A stretch of DNA of 64,000 nt from Tamarix chinensis (lineage: Eukaryota; Streptophyta; Magnoliopsida; Caryophyllales; Tamaricaceae). The notes under the pieces were generated by a model. It was not told the DNA's origin. It did no database searches and saw only the letters and a program-made list of their open reading frames with translations. This document shows positions 37,115-49,420 of the stretch, piece after piece. The stretch lies in the NCBI GenBank assembly GCA_030549775.1, contig CM060175.1, forward strand, positions 81,762,245 to 81,826,244, given 5' to 3'. The first letter of the stretch is position 1. Each line of letters begins with the position of its first letter. The position numbers were made by a program, and so were the translations under genes.

Positions 37115-39626
37115 ATGGATCCGTATATTGACATCGAGTTTCAGCCGCCGGAAGAGACCCAGCAGCCGAACGCAGGGCTACTGCGGTTTCGTTCTGCACC
37201 GAGCTCTCTGTTTGCTAATTTCATGGATACCCTTGACAGACAACCCGATAATAATCATAATAATAATAATAATAATAAGGCCTATAACTGCAACAATCAA
37301 CATTCTGAAACTTTTATGTCGAGATTTGTGTCTAATGGCGGCGGCGGCGACGATTCTTCTTCTTCAAGCTTAAGTTTTGATGGGTTGGAGAGTAAGCCTA
37401 ATTTGACAGCTGGGATCCCCACAAATGGTGTGCAAGCTATCGGTACCGGCCATCAATTGCTGCCCCCGCAGTATCCAAGGCAGCAGCTGCAGCGACGAGA
37501 CTTGTTGGTTAGCTGCGGTTCTGGTTCAGTTTCGATGGATACGGATCGGTCCGTGACAGTGGTGAATGGTTCTAGCATCAACAGGCAGAGCAGTTCCCCT
37601 GCGGGTTTCTTTGCTCACCTCAATTCCCTTAACGGTAATTACTACTTCCGGCCGGTAATACTGCTTTGTGATAGTTCTTAGTACTACTGCCGTCTATAGA
37701 TTTCTACTACTATCTATAGATTTCTGTCATTCGGTTGGATGTTTCTTACTATTGTGTGTCACTAGTCAATACGAACGACGCGGACGTCGTGTCCGATGAA
37801 TGATGCCGGGCCGGATTATAACTCCACCCATTTGTTAAGTCGAAAGACGAAGGTTGAAAATAGGACAGATACGGGCGGTAGGCGAGTCTCTTGTCGTTGC
37901 TTTCAATTCCACGTACTTCGTCGACTTCATTGTGCAGTGTGCACACGGATGGAGAATCTCCTCTATCGGTAAAATTGCAAGCGCTACCGTCGTTGAGTTT
38001 GATCCGGTGGTTAAGGTCGGAGCTTTCTAGGTTCGAAAATTCCCCGCTCATCCGTTGTTACCACCATATTGTACTGTCTTATGTCGACTGCGGCTTTCCA
38101 CCATATTGTACTCTGTCTTATGTCGACTGCGGCTTTCATCCGTTGTTACCACTTACCACCATGTTGTATTGTCCTATTCAATAGTTACATGGACGAGGGT
38201 GGTGCAGGTCCTAGATTATTTTCTGTTTATGTAGACACATGTATGTAGGAATTAGGATGAGGAGGTAATACGTGAAAAAAAATTGCTAGTTTCATGTGTA
38301 AATTTCAAGTACTCACTTTCACGACCAAGTGCAGGGATCAACGGTAGCGGAATCTTTAGAGGGAACGGTGTTGCTGGCGGATCAAGTCCGCAGAATACAG
38401 GCAGGTTGAGAGGGCAGATTGACTTCAGCAAATCCAGCCGCCGTTGCCCTGTTGGCAGTTTGCCACGGATTCCGGAAGTCGGAGGTGAAAGCATAAAAGA
38501 CGCCTCAGGCACGGGCGATGTCGGGTTCAGAAACGGTGATGATCAGGATGATATGCGGCTTTTTGGTCCTGGATTCTCCTTTAATTCGTGGAGTAATGAT
38601 CCTACACGCCTCCCTGAGGAAATAATTGGATTCAGAGGCGATCATAAGGCGTCTTATGGCTCTGATGCATCTCTCGCTCAGGTAAAAAAAATAAAATTCT
38701 TCTTTTTGTTGGAAGCAGCTAGTCCTCCATGCCTTGTTCTCTTTGTTTTGAATTTTTTTTTAAAAAAAATAAATGAAGAAGAACAAAAAGAAGAAGTTTT
38801 GGTTCTATGCATGTATGTGGTTTGATGTTCTGAAACATGTGAAGCACAACAATATTCAGAATGGTGAATTTTCATCTCCAGCACCACGCGTGCTATCGCA
38901 TCAATTGAGTTTGCCCAACAGAATGGATAAGCTGCTTCCTTTTCAAGATACCGTTCCTTGTAAGATAAGAGCAAAGAGGGGTTGTGCAACGCATCCTCGA
39001 AGCATCGCCGAGAGGGTACGTAAATTGTTAATTATTATTTCCTTGGTTGAACAAACATGCACAGGCTCGCTCCTCCTTAATTTTAATGTGACATATACAT
39101 ATATTTATATATATATATGGATCTCCTGGATAGATCCAATAAGTAGAGATTTTTAGAACCTCGCAATATTAGTATTACTCCATTGGTTTGCAGGCAAGAA
39201 GAACTCGAATCAGCGAACGAATGAGGAGGTTGCAAGATCTTGTTCCCAATATGGACAAGGTAAATAGAAAATCATCCGTGTCTGTACCGGCCGGTATCAG
39301 CCTTTAAATGTTGTGCGCTTCTTTTTATGGAGAGATTCTTCGGATCTGCGTACTATTTATTGTCTCCTAATGTTCTGCAGCAAATGAACACAGCAGAGAT
39401 GTTGGATTTGGCCGTGGATTACATCAAAGATCTTCAAAGACAGCACAAAGTGAGTACCGATCTCCTTATCTCTTTTAGACGGCGGTGTATTAACTGAACG
39501 GAGTTCGATTTAATATAACGCAACATAATGATGTCGGTCTTACATTATTGAACTCTGTTTGATCTGCAGAGCCTGTGTGATTTGCGATCAAGGTGCAGAT
39601 GCTTAGATGAAGAAACAATTGCATAG
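37115..39626 (+). CDS. FBH4: bHLH transcription factor, FBH/AKS (bHLH130-like), six exons
   Basis: Exons 37115-37634, 38335-38681, 38860-39015, 39194-39259, 39381-39449 and 39570-39626 join in frame through GT-AG introns to 404 residues. Group hallmarks: GLLRFRSAPSSL (residues 21-32), LPPQYPRQ, RQSSSPAGFF (157-166), LSHQLSLPN, and FQDTVPCKIRAKRGCATHP leading into the bHLH (about 328-386: AERARRTRISERMRRLQ, then QMNTAEMLDLAVDYIKDLQ). Glu340 and Arg344 are the E-box-contact type residues. Arabidopsis relatives (FBH1-4/AKS) activate CONSTANS and stomatal channel genes; the RxxSAP and RQSSSP sites are 14-3-3/kinase-type sites in that family. An AAT microsatellite encodes an Asn run at 46-54. The start at 37115 gives MDPYIDIEFQ; no upstream in-frame ATG was seen. 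All domains appear intact, so it is probably functional; which FBH paralogue it is cannot be settled here. Confidence 0.9.
37246..37278 (+). repeat. AAT microsatellite coding for poly-Asn
   Basis: A run of AAT triplets with one CAT interruption lies in exon 1 of the bHLH gene and encodes NNHNNNNNN. It stays in frame, so length changes would only add or remove Asn residues in a disordered N-terminal segment. Confidence 0.85.
38047..38168 (+). repeat. short tandem duplication in bHLH intron 1
   Basis: Two copies of a unit containing CCACCATATTGTACT and GTCTTATGTCGACTGCGGCT, plus partial third matches (CATCCGTTGTTACCAC, CACCATGTTGTATTGTC), occur within the 700-bp first intron. Intronic and non-coding. 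Confidence 0.7.
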
Positions 39627-40020
39627 CTAGCTAGCTAGCTCGCTCGCTCGAGACCATGCCAAGTTGTAGTATATAACTCTCCGGTCTCCTCTCGGTCTCC
39701 TTTTTATACGTATAGAAGAATAAGTGGTCGGCCAGCTATTAGAAGCAGCGAGAACTGCCGAAGTCATAAGGTTTAATTAGTTGGGTTTTTCCTCTTTCAC
39801 AGGAACTGTCAAAGAGCTTTTGGATCGTAGCTTTCTCGTTTCTCTGCCTGTTGTATCCCTCCTAATGCCCGGGGAATGAGAAAAAATTATAAGCAATCTG
39901 TAAATATTGAACTCTCTCGCGGTGTTGACTGAGCGATAATCGTGTTATAAGAGCAGTATCTGCTGTTAGCTACTGCCTCTCCGAAACCTTTCTGCCTTGT
40001 CTGAGGCTTCTATATTAAAG
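39627..40020 (+). other. 3' UTR region of the bHLH gene
   Basis: Directly follows the TAG at 39624-39626. It begins with a CTAG/CTCG short repeat (about 39627-39648). An ATTAAA variant of the polyadenylation signal occurs near 40013. The true 3' end is not known. Confidence 0.4.
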
Positions 40021-40139
40021 TGCCCTCCTACGGATGCTTCTGCTGAGCATACGAATCTGGCGTATGATACGATCAGCTCCTTGATGAAGCTACTTTCTAT
40101 CTGCTTTTTGATCCTTTTAATGATGGTTGAATGGATTGA

Positions 40140-40620
40140 TTGGTGAAGCTGGCATTTTTTCAGTTTATCACTTTCGGGGTGATTGAAGAGCGAGGCAGCA
40201 AGGTTGCATGGATACAGAAAATGAGAACGAAGAAAGCGTGAAAATATTATTTTTTAAAAATTTAAAATTTAAAGACAGAAAAAACAAAGAATAAAAAAAT
40301 TATATATATATATTATATATTTTTATGAGTATAGATCAAATTTATTAAAATTAAGAGAGAAAAATATAAAAAATTAAAGATTGGTGAAGCTGGCATTTTG
40401 TCAGTTTATCGCTTTCGGAGTGATTGAAGAGCGATGCGGCAGGGTTGCATGGATACAGAAAATGATAACGAAGAAAGCGTAAAAATATTATTTTTTAAAA
40501 ATTTAAAAATTAAAGACAGAAAAAAAAAGAATAAAAATTATATGTATATTTCTAAAAATATAGATCAAATTTATTATAATTAAGAGACAAAAATATTAAA
40601 AATTCTAAAATTATTATTTG
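40140..40620 (+). repeat. 241-bp tandem duplication downstream of bHLH gene
   Basis: Copy 1 starts TTGGTGAAGCTGGCATTTT at 40140 and copy 2 at 40381. Both run through AGTTTATC.CTTTCGG, GTTGCATGGATACAGAAAAT and the AT-rich ATAGATCAAATTTATTA. Copies differ by scattered substitutions and small indels. No coding content; the GC-balanced first 110 bp of each copy resemble 3' UTR rather than transposon sequence. Confidence 0.85.
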
Positions 40621-42204
40621 TATCAGTTGATTTAAATTATTAATAATATATTTTTAAAAATAATAATTAAATAATTTAAATTAATAATGATAAAAAAAAT
40701 TAGAACGAGAATCGTTTCGAAACGTTCCGTAAGCGTTCCGTGCTTGGCCGCCGAGCAGACGTTGCCCTTTCTTCCAAGGCTAGGCCCCACACAACAGTTA
40801 GTGGCCGGTGACGTTGTTAACTTGTTATTTCAAAATCTCTCCGTGCTATACACAGATCCATCTTGCGCACCTAACGACAGTAGGCTAGGCTACGTGTTTT
40901 ATATAAATTTGTTTATAATATTACACATCAGACAAGGAAAAAAAAATATGATATACAAATTATTATTTTTGGCCTATTTTTATATAAATGTTTATTATTA
41001 TTTTAAGAGAATTTACCAATTAAAAGATATATATTTCTTATAAAATATGCGAGACATGTGTATTTTTATAGGCATGGATATCTATATAAATTATATAAGA
41101 TGTATATTTATATATATATTCTGTGAGTTATATATAGTTAGATATGACATGTGTATTTATTTTTCTTGGGATTTGTATCTATATTTTATAAACTGCATAT
41201 TTACGTTTTGTAGGAAAGTGTGGGTGTTTTTTATGAGATGTATTTTTTTATATGTGCATGTATATTTTTAATAAGCTTAGAATAATAATCACTATAGATA
41301 CACTTTACCAATTGGGTATGGTCGTACAAAGTAGCTTTCCTTATTATTTAAGCACATTTTGAAAAAAAAAATATTATCATTATCGATTGTTAAGTCTAGT
41401 TGTTTGCCTTGATTTAAACTATAAATTAATATTGCGGGACAAAAATTCCTTTTCAAACGAATCTTTCTTCGGCACGAACAAACAAGTAGCCGATGTCGGC
41501 ATCGTGTGCCAATTTCACGGACCGAAAATGCTTCCGAGCGGCATTATGATTTCGTTCTCCGTCAGTTTGGCATAGTGCTTCTTTATCGTCACCCTCCATT
41601 GAGTTGAGAGACCTGCGTCCCGTCTCGAGACAAATGACTCGTGGGCCAAGCGAAATACTTTTGAAATGATGGAGAGGGATGGGGGTGGTTTCGGCCTGTT
41701 GGAAAACGTGGAATGCACAATCGGAAATATGCGAACTAAATTAAGACCACGGGCATGGGAAGTGTCCTCGGAAGATGGAGTCCGCCAACTTGTGTGTTGT
41801 TGAGTTGGACCGATGATTTTACACTTTCTTTCGTGAAAAGAAGTATGATAGGTATAGTTTTAGTGTATTAGTTAAAGCTAAGGCTATCGATATCAAAAAT
41901 ATTCCATATTAAAATCAATATTTTTCAGTATAAACATGGATATATAATCTTGTATTTGTCATTATGGGTGTACTATAATTAATAATAGTAGTAGTAATAA
42001 ACGAACCAACAACCTAGGCCGAGGGCTCCAAAAAAAATAAATACACCCATTAAATTATTGGCTAGTATCTTTGTATACTAGAAGAAATACGAAACAAAAT
42101 GAACGTACCTTGCTGGCTGATGCATCAGGAGCTACAAAATAAACGGTCAAATTACTTTTGTTCTCCTTGCCGACGAAGAAAACCCAGTATAGATATCTAA
42201 TTTT
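40621..42204. other. intergenic DNA, nothing recognised
   Basis: An AT-rich stretch with two GC-richer patches (40700-40900, 41450-41810). A 118-codon frame at 40687-41043 begins in the GC patch but ends in low-complexity Tyr/Phe/Ile/Lys residues and is not accepted. No transposon end was identified. Confidence 0.45.
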
Positions 42205-43009
42205 TCGTTTATGGAATTCTGACTTGAAAGAAAATGATGAATTAGGGATTGGGTTAAATAATATCAACTTCTTCTTTTTTACCATTTGTCAAACAATTTA
42301 ATAGAAGGAAGAAGGAAACTTTACTAGTTGATACTATTTAAATTTTTTTATTTATAATTTTACGATTGTAAGTAAATTACTAATTTGTTGTTCAATTCTC
42401 ATCTAGCGACCACTCATTATTGCTTGTTTTGGGGTCTCTATCACCTGGTTGTTGCTCATCTTCGGCATTTCGGTTTTCTACTCTTCTTCACCGTCAACCA
42501 TATTCTTCAATCTTCAAATTATTGTAAGTCATAGATTTGAACTAGTCGACATCTTCCTCTTATCTGCTTAATTATTTTAGTCTGGTAATTTCATATGTAA
42601 ATAATAATAAATAAAAAAATTGTTTGGAAGAATGTAATTCCTATAAATATATTAGCTCGTTCAATTTCTAGTGTTGTCATGTGGATTTGTATTTCATAAG
42701 TTTTCTTTTGTTTAAGTAAAGTTTAGTACTTATATTTCGGTAGTTCCATAAGTAATTAACTAAAATTTCATCCAGCAACTTGATCATTTGTTTTCATCTA
42801 CATTACTAACATTTTTTTATTGCTTATTTTGTGTAGGTACTTAATTATTATAGCAAATATATTACAAATCTAGTGGTGCAATTTTTCTGAGAAAAGAACC
42901 ATAAGGGACAAGACACAATGTATGACTCTCCATTTCTATCTCATTAGCTTATTCAATAAGATTCTATCACGGTGTTTTTTTTTCTTTTATGTTTAGTAAT
43001 GTTTGCTAG

Positions 43010-43923
43010 AAATTATAGATCCGGATATGAAAAACATAAGAAAAAAATAAAGTAGAAGAGTTTATTCAATCTTAAAAAGGTACGCTTGATAAATGTATTA
43101 TTAGTAGCAAGAAGAATACTTTAAAAAACAAGTGTGAAAAATATTACAAATGAATCTCTTGACAGTAATGATAATGATATTAGTAATGCTCTAGAACATA
43201 ATGAAGAAGATAAAGGATATGATGGGATAAATAAATGCATAAGCGAAATGAATTCACATGTAGACATAGATATATATAAATCATGATCCATAAAATTGAC
43301 AAAAATATTAGTAATAACTTAAGAGATTTAATGGTTGAGACTGGACCTATTAGATATGATAATCAATACTTTTCTAAATATTATAACTCTAGACATTTTT
43401 CTGGTATATATTACACTAGAAAATTGTAAAATAAAGAAATACACGATTGAGCAAAGTTGGTTTACTCAAAAAAATTAGATAAAGTATTTTTACTTTTGCT
43501 TTGTATTATTTTCAAAGTTAAAATTGAATTTTTGGCTTATAAATGATGGTTGAAAAGATTGGAAAAATATTGGTGATAAGCTCAAGGAAAATGAAACAAG
43601 TAATAAGCACATTATTAATATGAATTCTTGGATTGATGTGAATATTTGAAAAAAAAATATTTATTGCTTTATGACATGGCCTTGATATCAATAACACGAG
43701 AGGACAATGGTATGACAATAGTTCTAATATGAAAGAGAAACATCAAGGTGTGCAAAAATGGCTATTAGATATAAACCCTTGGGCATTTTATACACCTTAT
43801 GATTTTCATAGTCTTCATTTATTACTTTTTGACATCGCTAGTTATTATTCTAAAGCGATTACTTTGTTTAGAGTGCCGCAACATATTTATTCAATATTTT
43901 TTTCCTCTAATGAATGGGCCTGA
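43010..43923 (+). pseudogene. hAT (TTF-type zinc finger/DUF4371) transposase fragment, unit 1
   Basis: Reading across frames gives NYRSGYEKHKKK, then a divergent acidic stretch, GPIRYDNQYFSKYYNSRHFS, YYTRKL, LVYSKKLDKVF, IGDKLKENETSNKHIINMNS and finally the open frame 43729-43923 (NMKEKHQGVQKWLLDINPW, YTPYDFHSLHLLLFDIASYY). These are the N-terminal TTF zinc-finger and mid-domain blocks of plant hAT-like ZMYM1/DUF4371 transposases. The fragments between INMNSWIDV and RGQWYDNSS skip some 200 residues of the usual protein, so it is internally deleted as well as broken by stops; the C-terminal half with the HAT dimerisation domain is missing. It ends near a CACTA-like boundary. Confidence 0.75.
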
Positions 43924-44318
43924 TGCATTAAATATTTATAGTCTACTACAATAAGCAATGGGTCTAATGCAGTAACCACATCATCGTGGAATGCCCTTTT
44001 TTTAATAAAAAAAATATTACCCTATTGCAACAACTCCAGGTCTATAGGAGCAACTCTTATCATAACTAAAAGCTAAATTTATTTATTTTTCCTAATTTTT
44101 TTATTACAACCCTATAAAATTTAAGGATATACTTTTTTAACATACTTTTTTAAAATTTAGACTTTTTTTATATGAATGTGAACCATTAATAATGCATAAT
44201 TTTATTTTCACATTAATATTAATATATAATTGATAATGTTAACGAAAATTAAAATATAACTATTGTTCATAATTTGAAATTGTCAGTACAATTTTTTTAT
44301 CTATCATAAATAACTAGA

Positions 44319-45660
44319 CCGTATTCATCCTCATCATCTTCCTCTTCCACCTCCTCTACCTTCTCCCTTGACTCCATAAGTTGGTATCTAAGGTCTTATA
44401 TTGCAACAATCTACAACCTGATAGTCTATTTTTGATTCCTTAGCAGTTTGATATGTTTTTGAACAATTTTGATAATCTTACCGGGTTTTTCCTCAAGTAC
44501 AGGTGCGCTGGTGTTGATACTAGCAGAAGATGTTGATGACGGTGTTGGTGGAGTTAAAGACGACAATGAAAAATAATCCTTCAATAATTTACGAATAAAC
44601 CTTTCATGGTCACGTTGTTATCCAAGAACATCATGTACAATGGTCGCTTCATCAATCTATATCGACTCGCTAGATCCGCATTCACTCCCAAGAGATTGGA
44701 CTCGAGCCTCCTCCATCATCCTTTGTCGTGTCTCCACTATTTCATTCTATACGAAAAATCAAAATTAAAAATAAATAGCTTATAAATAAAATATAATTAA
44801 ATTAATTCCTTTATAGAATTACAAATTTATATATTTCTTCTCAGCATCCTCACTTACCCATTTTTGATCCTTATAATGCATCTCTCTTAATGAAATAAAA
44901 AAAAAATTACTACTACAATAAAAAATATATGTAGATATATATAACTTTATGAATAAAATTATAAAGTACGTATACAATACCTTGTTGTAGCAAAATTGAT
45001 AAATTGACGACAAGCCATGGAGGTTAGGAGATTGTTGCTTACTTCTATTTTTTTCATTTCTTTCTAACTTTGTCTGCAAATCAAGAAATATTAATACTTA
45101 ATTAATATCAATACATCTTAAGTTTATTTGTATATAATATTATACAAACACCTTTTTTAGGAGTATTTTAAAACTCCCGAAGCTTCTTTTAATTCTCATC
45201 GTTCAAGTCATTCGGTTTCTTCCTATTTTTTTAGACTAATTCTAGAGCTAACTTTTTCTTCTCTGATAGGTGTCACGGAGCAATCTATAAATAGTCTCTC
45301 ATACTCACGAGTGTAGTGTCTCTTTCCATTCATCCAAGTTAAAATATTTCTTCAAGCAGAATAAAACTACATATCAGTTAACTAACAACCATTAAAATTA
45401 TAAATTAAAAGATGCTTGTAGTTAACTATTACCTTAATCTGGAGGACAATCTTATCTTTATCCTTCTTTAGAACACAATTCCAATAGTCATGGTGCATAG
45501 GGATCATATTCTCAATCTCATTCCCAATATGCCTAAAAAATAATGTATCATTATAACCAATAAGTCTCCAAGCCCTATTAAACTTATTTGACTACTAGAG
45601 ATAAAATCTTATATAATTATTTTTTCTAAACTCTTCATGCATATTGATGGATTTGACTTG
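44319..45660 (-). pseudogene. CACTA transposase remnant (Transposase_24, Ptta/En/Spm type), unit 1
   Basis: Minus-strand blocks in order: FNRAWRLIGYNDTLFF and MHHDYWNCVLKKDKDKIV (about 45590-45430), YFNLDEWKETL (about 45350-45310), RSKQQSPNLHGLSSIYQF (about 45050-44985), MHYKDQKWVSEDAEKKY, then NEIVETRQRMMEEARVQSLG, IDEATIVHDVLG and a Ser/Thr-rich C-terminus ending near 44480. Layout and intron-like gaps (an apparent GTATTG...AG gap at about 44980-44890) fit the plant Ptta/En/Spm Transposase_24 family. Internal stops show that it is not functional. Confidence 0.7.
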
Positions 45661-46089
45661 GAGCATTTTGGACGTGTTGGAGATGCAACATGCATCATAT
45701 TAGTTAACTAAATAAGTAAAATAGAATATGCATTGCTTTATTGTCTAATATATGGCAAACAAATATGATCAGAATCTATTATAAAATACCCACCCTCAAT
45801 AAAGTTTGGGGTACAGAAAATTACTATAGAAAAATTCATCTATATATCCAGCCCTTACTCGTAACTATGTCTAAAACTGTGGTAAGGTAAACCAATTATA
45901 AACGACCTAAAATTATATAGCTATACATACAAACCCTCTCTAACATGTTGCCTAACTCATCACGTATCCATCTGGTATTGTACATAATAGTTGTGTCATG
46001 AGACACTAAAAAGTAGGCTAGAAAACATGGGTCCCATAAGAGAGATATCCCATCACTTACAAATGGAAAAATATCTGATGAATTAGGGT

Positions 46090-47085
46090 ATTATCTAATT
46101 ATTTAATTATAATTTTTTGAATTCCAATAATATTTTAATAATTATCATTTTTATTGTCTTATTATTCAACTATTTTAATAATACTTCATCTAAGGTTAAG
46201 TATAATTTATTAATAATTTTATATTCTTATTATTTAAAATATTAATAATAAATTATTTAAGGCCCAAAATATCTTATTATTTAAAAGTTTTATCATCTTA
46301 TTATTCCTCTTAAGTATTTAATCATAAATTTTAAAAGTCCAATAATATTTTATTAATTTACATTTTTATTATATTATCATTCCACTCTATTAATAATACT
46401 TTATCTATCGATAAAAATAATTTATTATCTAATAATTTTATATTCTTATTGTTTTAAATTTTAATAATAAATTATTTAAGGCCAATAATATCTTATTATT
46501 TTTTAAGTTTTATTATCTTATTATTTCACTAAATTATTTAATCATAACTTTTTGAAGTCCAATAATATTTTATTAATTTACATATTTACTATCTTATTAT
46601 TCCGATATATTAATAATACTTTATGTAAGGTTAATAACAATTTATTATCTAATAATTTAATAATATTATTGTTTTAAAATTTAATAATAAATTATTTAAG
46701 GCCAAATATATATCATTATTTTAAGGTTTTATTATCTCATTATTCCACTTAATTATTTAATCAGAAATTTTCGCAGTCCAATAATATTTTACTAATTTAT
46801 ATTTTTGTTATCTTATTATTCCACTCTATTAGTAATACTTTATATAAGGTTTAAAATAATTTATTATCTAATAATTATTTTTCTTATTGTTTTAAATTTT
46901 AATTATTTTAGGCCAATAATATATTACTATTTTAAAGTTTTATTATTTTATTGTTTCGCTTAATCATTTAATCATAAATTTTCCAAGTCCAATATTATGT
47001 TATCAATTTTCATTTTTATTATCTCATTATTCCACTATTTTAATAATACTTTATCTAAGCCCAATAATAACTTATCAATTATAGA
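46090..47085 (+). repeat. about 215-bp AT-rich tandem array, unit 1
   Basis: The phrase (A/G)TCCAATAATATTTTA.TAATTTA recurs at 46122, 46337, 46557, 46776 and 46987, spacings 215, 220, 219 and 211 bp. Each unit also carries TTATTATTCCACT, TAATAATACTTTAT.TAAGG and AATTATTTAAGGCC. About five imperfect copies; composition is over 80% A+T. Confidence 0.85.
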
Positions 47086-48549
47086 ATATGCATTTCAATT
47101 ATTACCGCAAACACATACACAATCACATATCACGACAAACACATCAATATGTAATTACTAAAACCAACATCCATGTAATATTTAACAATAGTCATATGTC
47201 ACTAAAAATTTAAGAATAATCACATATAATATTTAACAAATTTTTTTGCAATAATTGCATATTCAAAAAATGATATATAAATTACAATCAAACCAAAAAC
47301 TAAGCAAAAAAATGATAGCATTAATAAATTAATAATTAAAACTAAATAAACTAAAAAAAATAATAAAATAACAAAGATTAAACAGAGATAAGGAGCAAGA
47401 AGAGGTGATGCAAGGCATCAGTGATGGTGGCGTTGATGAAAACCCATAAGAACACAAAAGAAAATGAAAGTAAAATTAAGAACTAATAATAATATACAAG
47501 ATTTTGATAACAAATTAATAAATAAAAACAAGGATTAAAGGCATAAATTGTACCAAAAGGGTGAAAGAGAGGAAAGGAGATGCAACGGTACGAGAGATCA
47601 GCGGATGCGATTGACAAATGTCATGTACAATTAGATGTCTTTCATTTTATATAATTTGTATCTACTACAGTGACTCCCCCTCAACTTCGACAATGGCTGA
47701 TGTTGTAGAATGTCATTTACATAAATGACAGTGTTTTGGTTGACCATATTATAGCAACGGTTTTCCTTTTAACGTTAACTAGTTCCTGTAATATACCATG
47801 CCCAAAATATTTTCCACAACAATTCTCAGGATGGGAAAAAATTCTCACAACACCCTACAGTGACAAACCCCCACCTTACTGTGTCGACCCATTATTGTTA
47901 AAGAGGTATTTTTTTTTGCTAGGAAAGCTAGTGGAAGGATATATTTTTCAAGATACTATGACGACGATCGGTGTATATATTTTAATTAATTTAAAATATT
48001 TAGAGAGTAAAATAAATTTAATTAATGGTCGTTACACCAACCATGTCACTGTCGTAGTAGCCTAATTTTTTTCAGTCATCAAATTGCTCATTCAATGATG
48101 ACATGTCATTACAATAGACGTGTATGTTACGACAATTATAACTATCATAAAAAAGGGTCATCATAATAAATGAATATTGTTGTTGTGAAAGTCTCACTTA
48201 GTAGACTAGGCGTCTAAGCATTGTGTATTTTACTTGTGCATCTTCTAGGTGTCTTATTATTATGGTTGAAGACTCGAAGACTAGAATCAACTTCAAGCAG
48301 TATGTATACTAGGTTATGTTAAGAGTTAGAGTTGTATTTTTATTAAACTAAAATGCATAAGTTCTCATTATGGAAATTTAGATTTGTGGTGTTTTATAGA
48401 GTTTTTAAAAGGGTTTATATATCATACGGTCATACCACTAATACGAGTGTTTGATAAAAGAAAAAAATATTTTAGGAAAAGATTTAAATAAGTGTTTCTT
48501 ATTAGGTCAGTCAAAATTAGCATGTTGACATCATTTTATAGATGAAAAT

Positions 48550-49420
48550 TGTAATACCCCGTATTTTTAAAATATAATTTTATTAAGCCTAATGATTTTA
48601 TTAGCATAATTTAATGCTAATATTTAATTATTTTAATTTTGATTCGTTTTATGGATTTATCGACAATTTCAAATTCATATTTGAATTTAATTAATCGTGG
48701 TCGTTGCGAACCATTCTAGATAAATTCGTTCACGACAATGATTTTATTATATTCTTATGATTTTGATTTTCGGTTAAAAGTATGTATTTCCTTTCTTTTG
48801 CGTATTTTGATTTTTATATTTTAGATTCGTTTTCGATTATAACTTCGTCGTGCGATTACGAATTTATTTTGGAGTTATATTTCGTTAACGAAATATATTA
48901 TTCAAATTATAGAATTTCTGTTTAAATAGTTAAATTTATTTTAATAATTTTATCTGTAGAAAATATTTCTGACTCTAAATTTATCTGTTTTCGAAAATAG
49001 TTAATATTTTTGGGAAGTTTTAAATTTAAAAGATTTATTTAAGAATTTCTTTCCGAAATTAATTTTCTTCTATTTTACACTTTTTGATTTGCGGAAAACT
49101 AATTTCAGAAATTATTTAAATTAGTATCGGTTTATTCGAATTTGGCTTAAAATTTTTTATTATATACTTTTAAATAATTTTTCTAAGTCTTATAATATAT
49201 TTCCATAAATAATGTAAATTTTTATGTTCGTTGGTATAGCTTTTTATTAATTTTAAACGTTCGGGTCGTTTCGAAATAATTTTTGTTTAATAAACTTTAG
49301 ATAAAATCTTCCAATAATAATTTATAAATATTCAGTATTTTATTTTATATATATTTGTATTTAAGAAAAAAACTATAATTTAATAAATCTCGTTTGTTTA
49401 GGATAATCTAGATCTTAAAC
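48550..49420 (+). mobile_element. truncated Gypsy-type LTR start, unit 1
   Basis: TGTAATACCCCGTATTTTT starts at 48550, a typical LTR 5' terminus. The same sequence starts at 60617 in unit 2, where it continues well past 61487. Here it is cut after 871 bp by the duplication junction at 49420/49421, so only the LTR 5' part is present. Confidence 0.7.

Larger units (their letters stand above)
43944..48190 (-). mobile_element. CACTA-like (En/Spm) element, unit 1
   Basis: Left boundary GTC|TACTACAATAAGC and right boundary TTGTTGTGAAA|GTC give a 3-bp flank repeat and degenerate CACTACAA-like inverted ends. The right subterminal region, read on the minus strand, carries GATGACCC, TTGTCGTAACAT, ATGACATGTCATCAT and similar GACGAC-type motifs usual for CACTA subterminal repeats. 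The minus-strand transposase remnant and an AT-rich tandem array lie inside. The ends are imperfect, so exact limits are tentative. Confidence 0.55.
42205..49420 (+). repeat. 7.2-kb tandem duplication, unit 1
   Basis: The segment starting TCGTTTATGGAAT.CTGACTTG at 42205 recurs in direct orientation at 49421, and the correspondence runs without rearrangement to 49420 / 61487 apart from one 4.85-kb insertion in unit 2. The junction reads CTAGATCTTAAAC|TCGTTTATGG at 49420/49421. The left flank of unit 1 (GATATCTAATTTT) and the right flank of unit 2 (TTATCTGATTTAA) differ, so this is a two-copy head-to-tail duplication with a 7216-bp period. Contents: hAT fragment, CACTA-like element with array, 3' spacer and the first 871 bp of an LTR. 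Confidence 0.92.

Noticed and set aside
38252..38512. Antisense ORF across bHLH exon 2
   Set aside because: It is the complement of a well-supported coding exon with correct splice sites; a shadow frame.
47736..48065. 109-codon ORF in the CACTA-like subterminal region
   Set aside because: The start codon is not ATG-supported, it spans the empty site of the LTR insertion and subterminal repeat motifs, and it has no family match.
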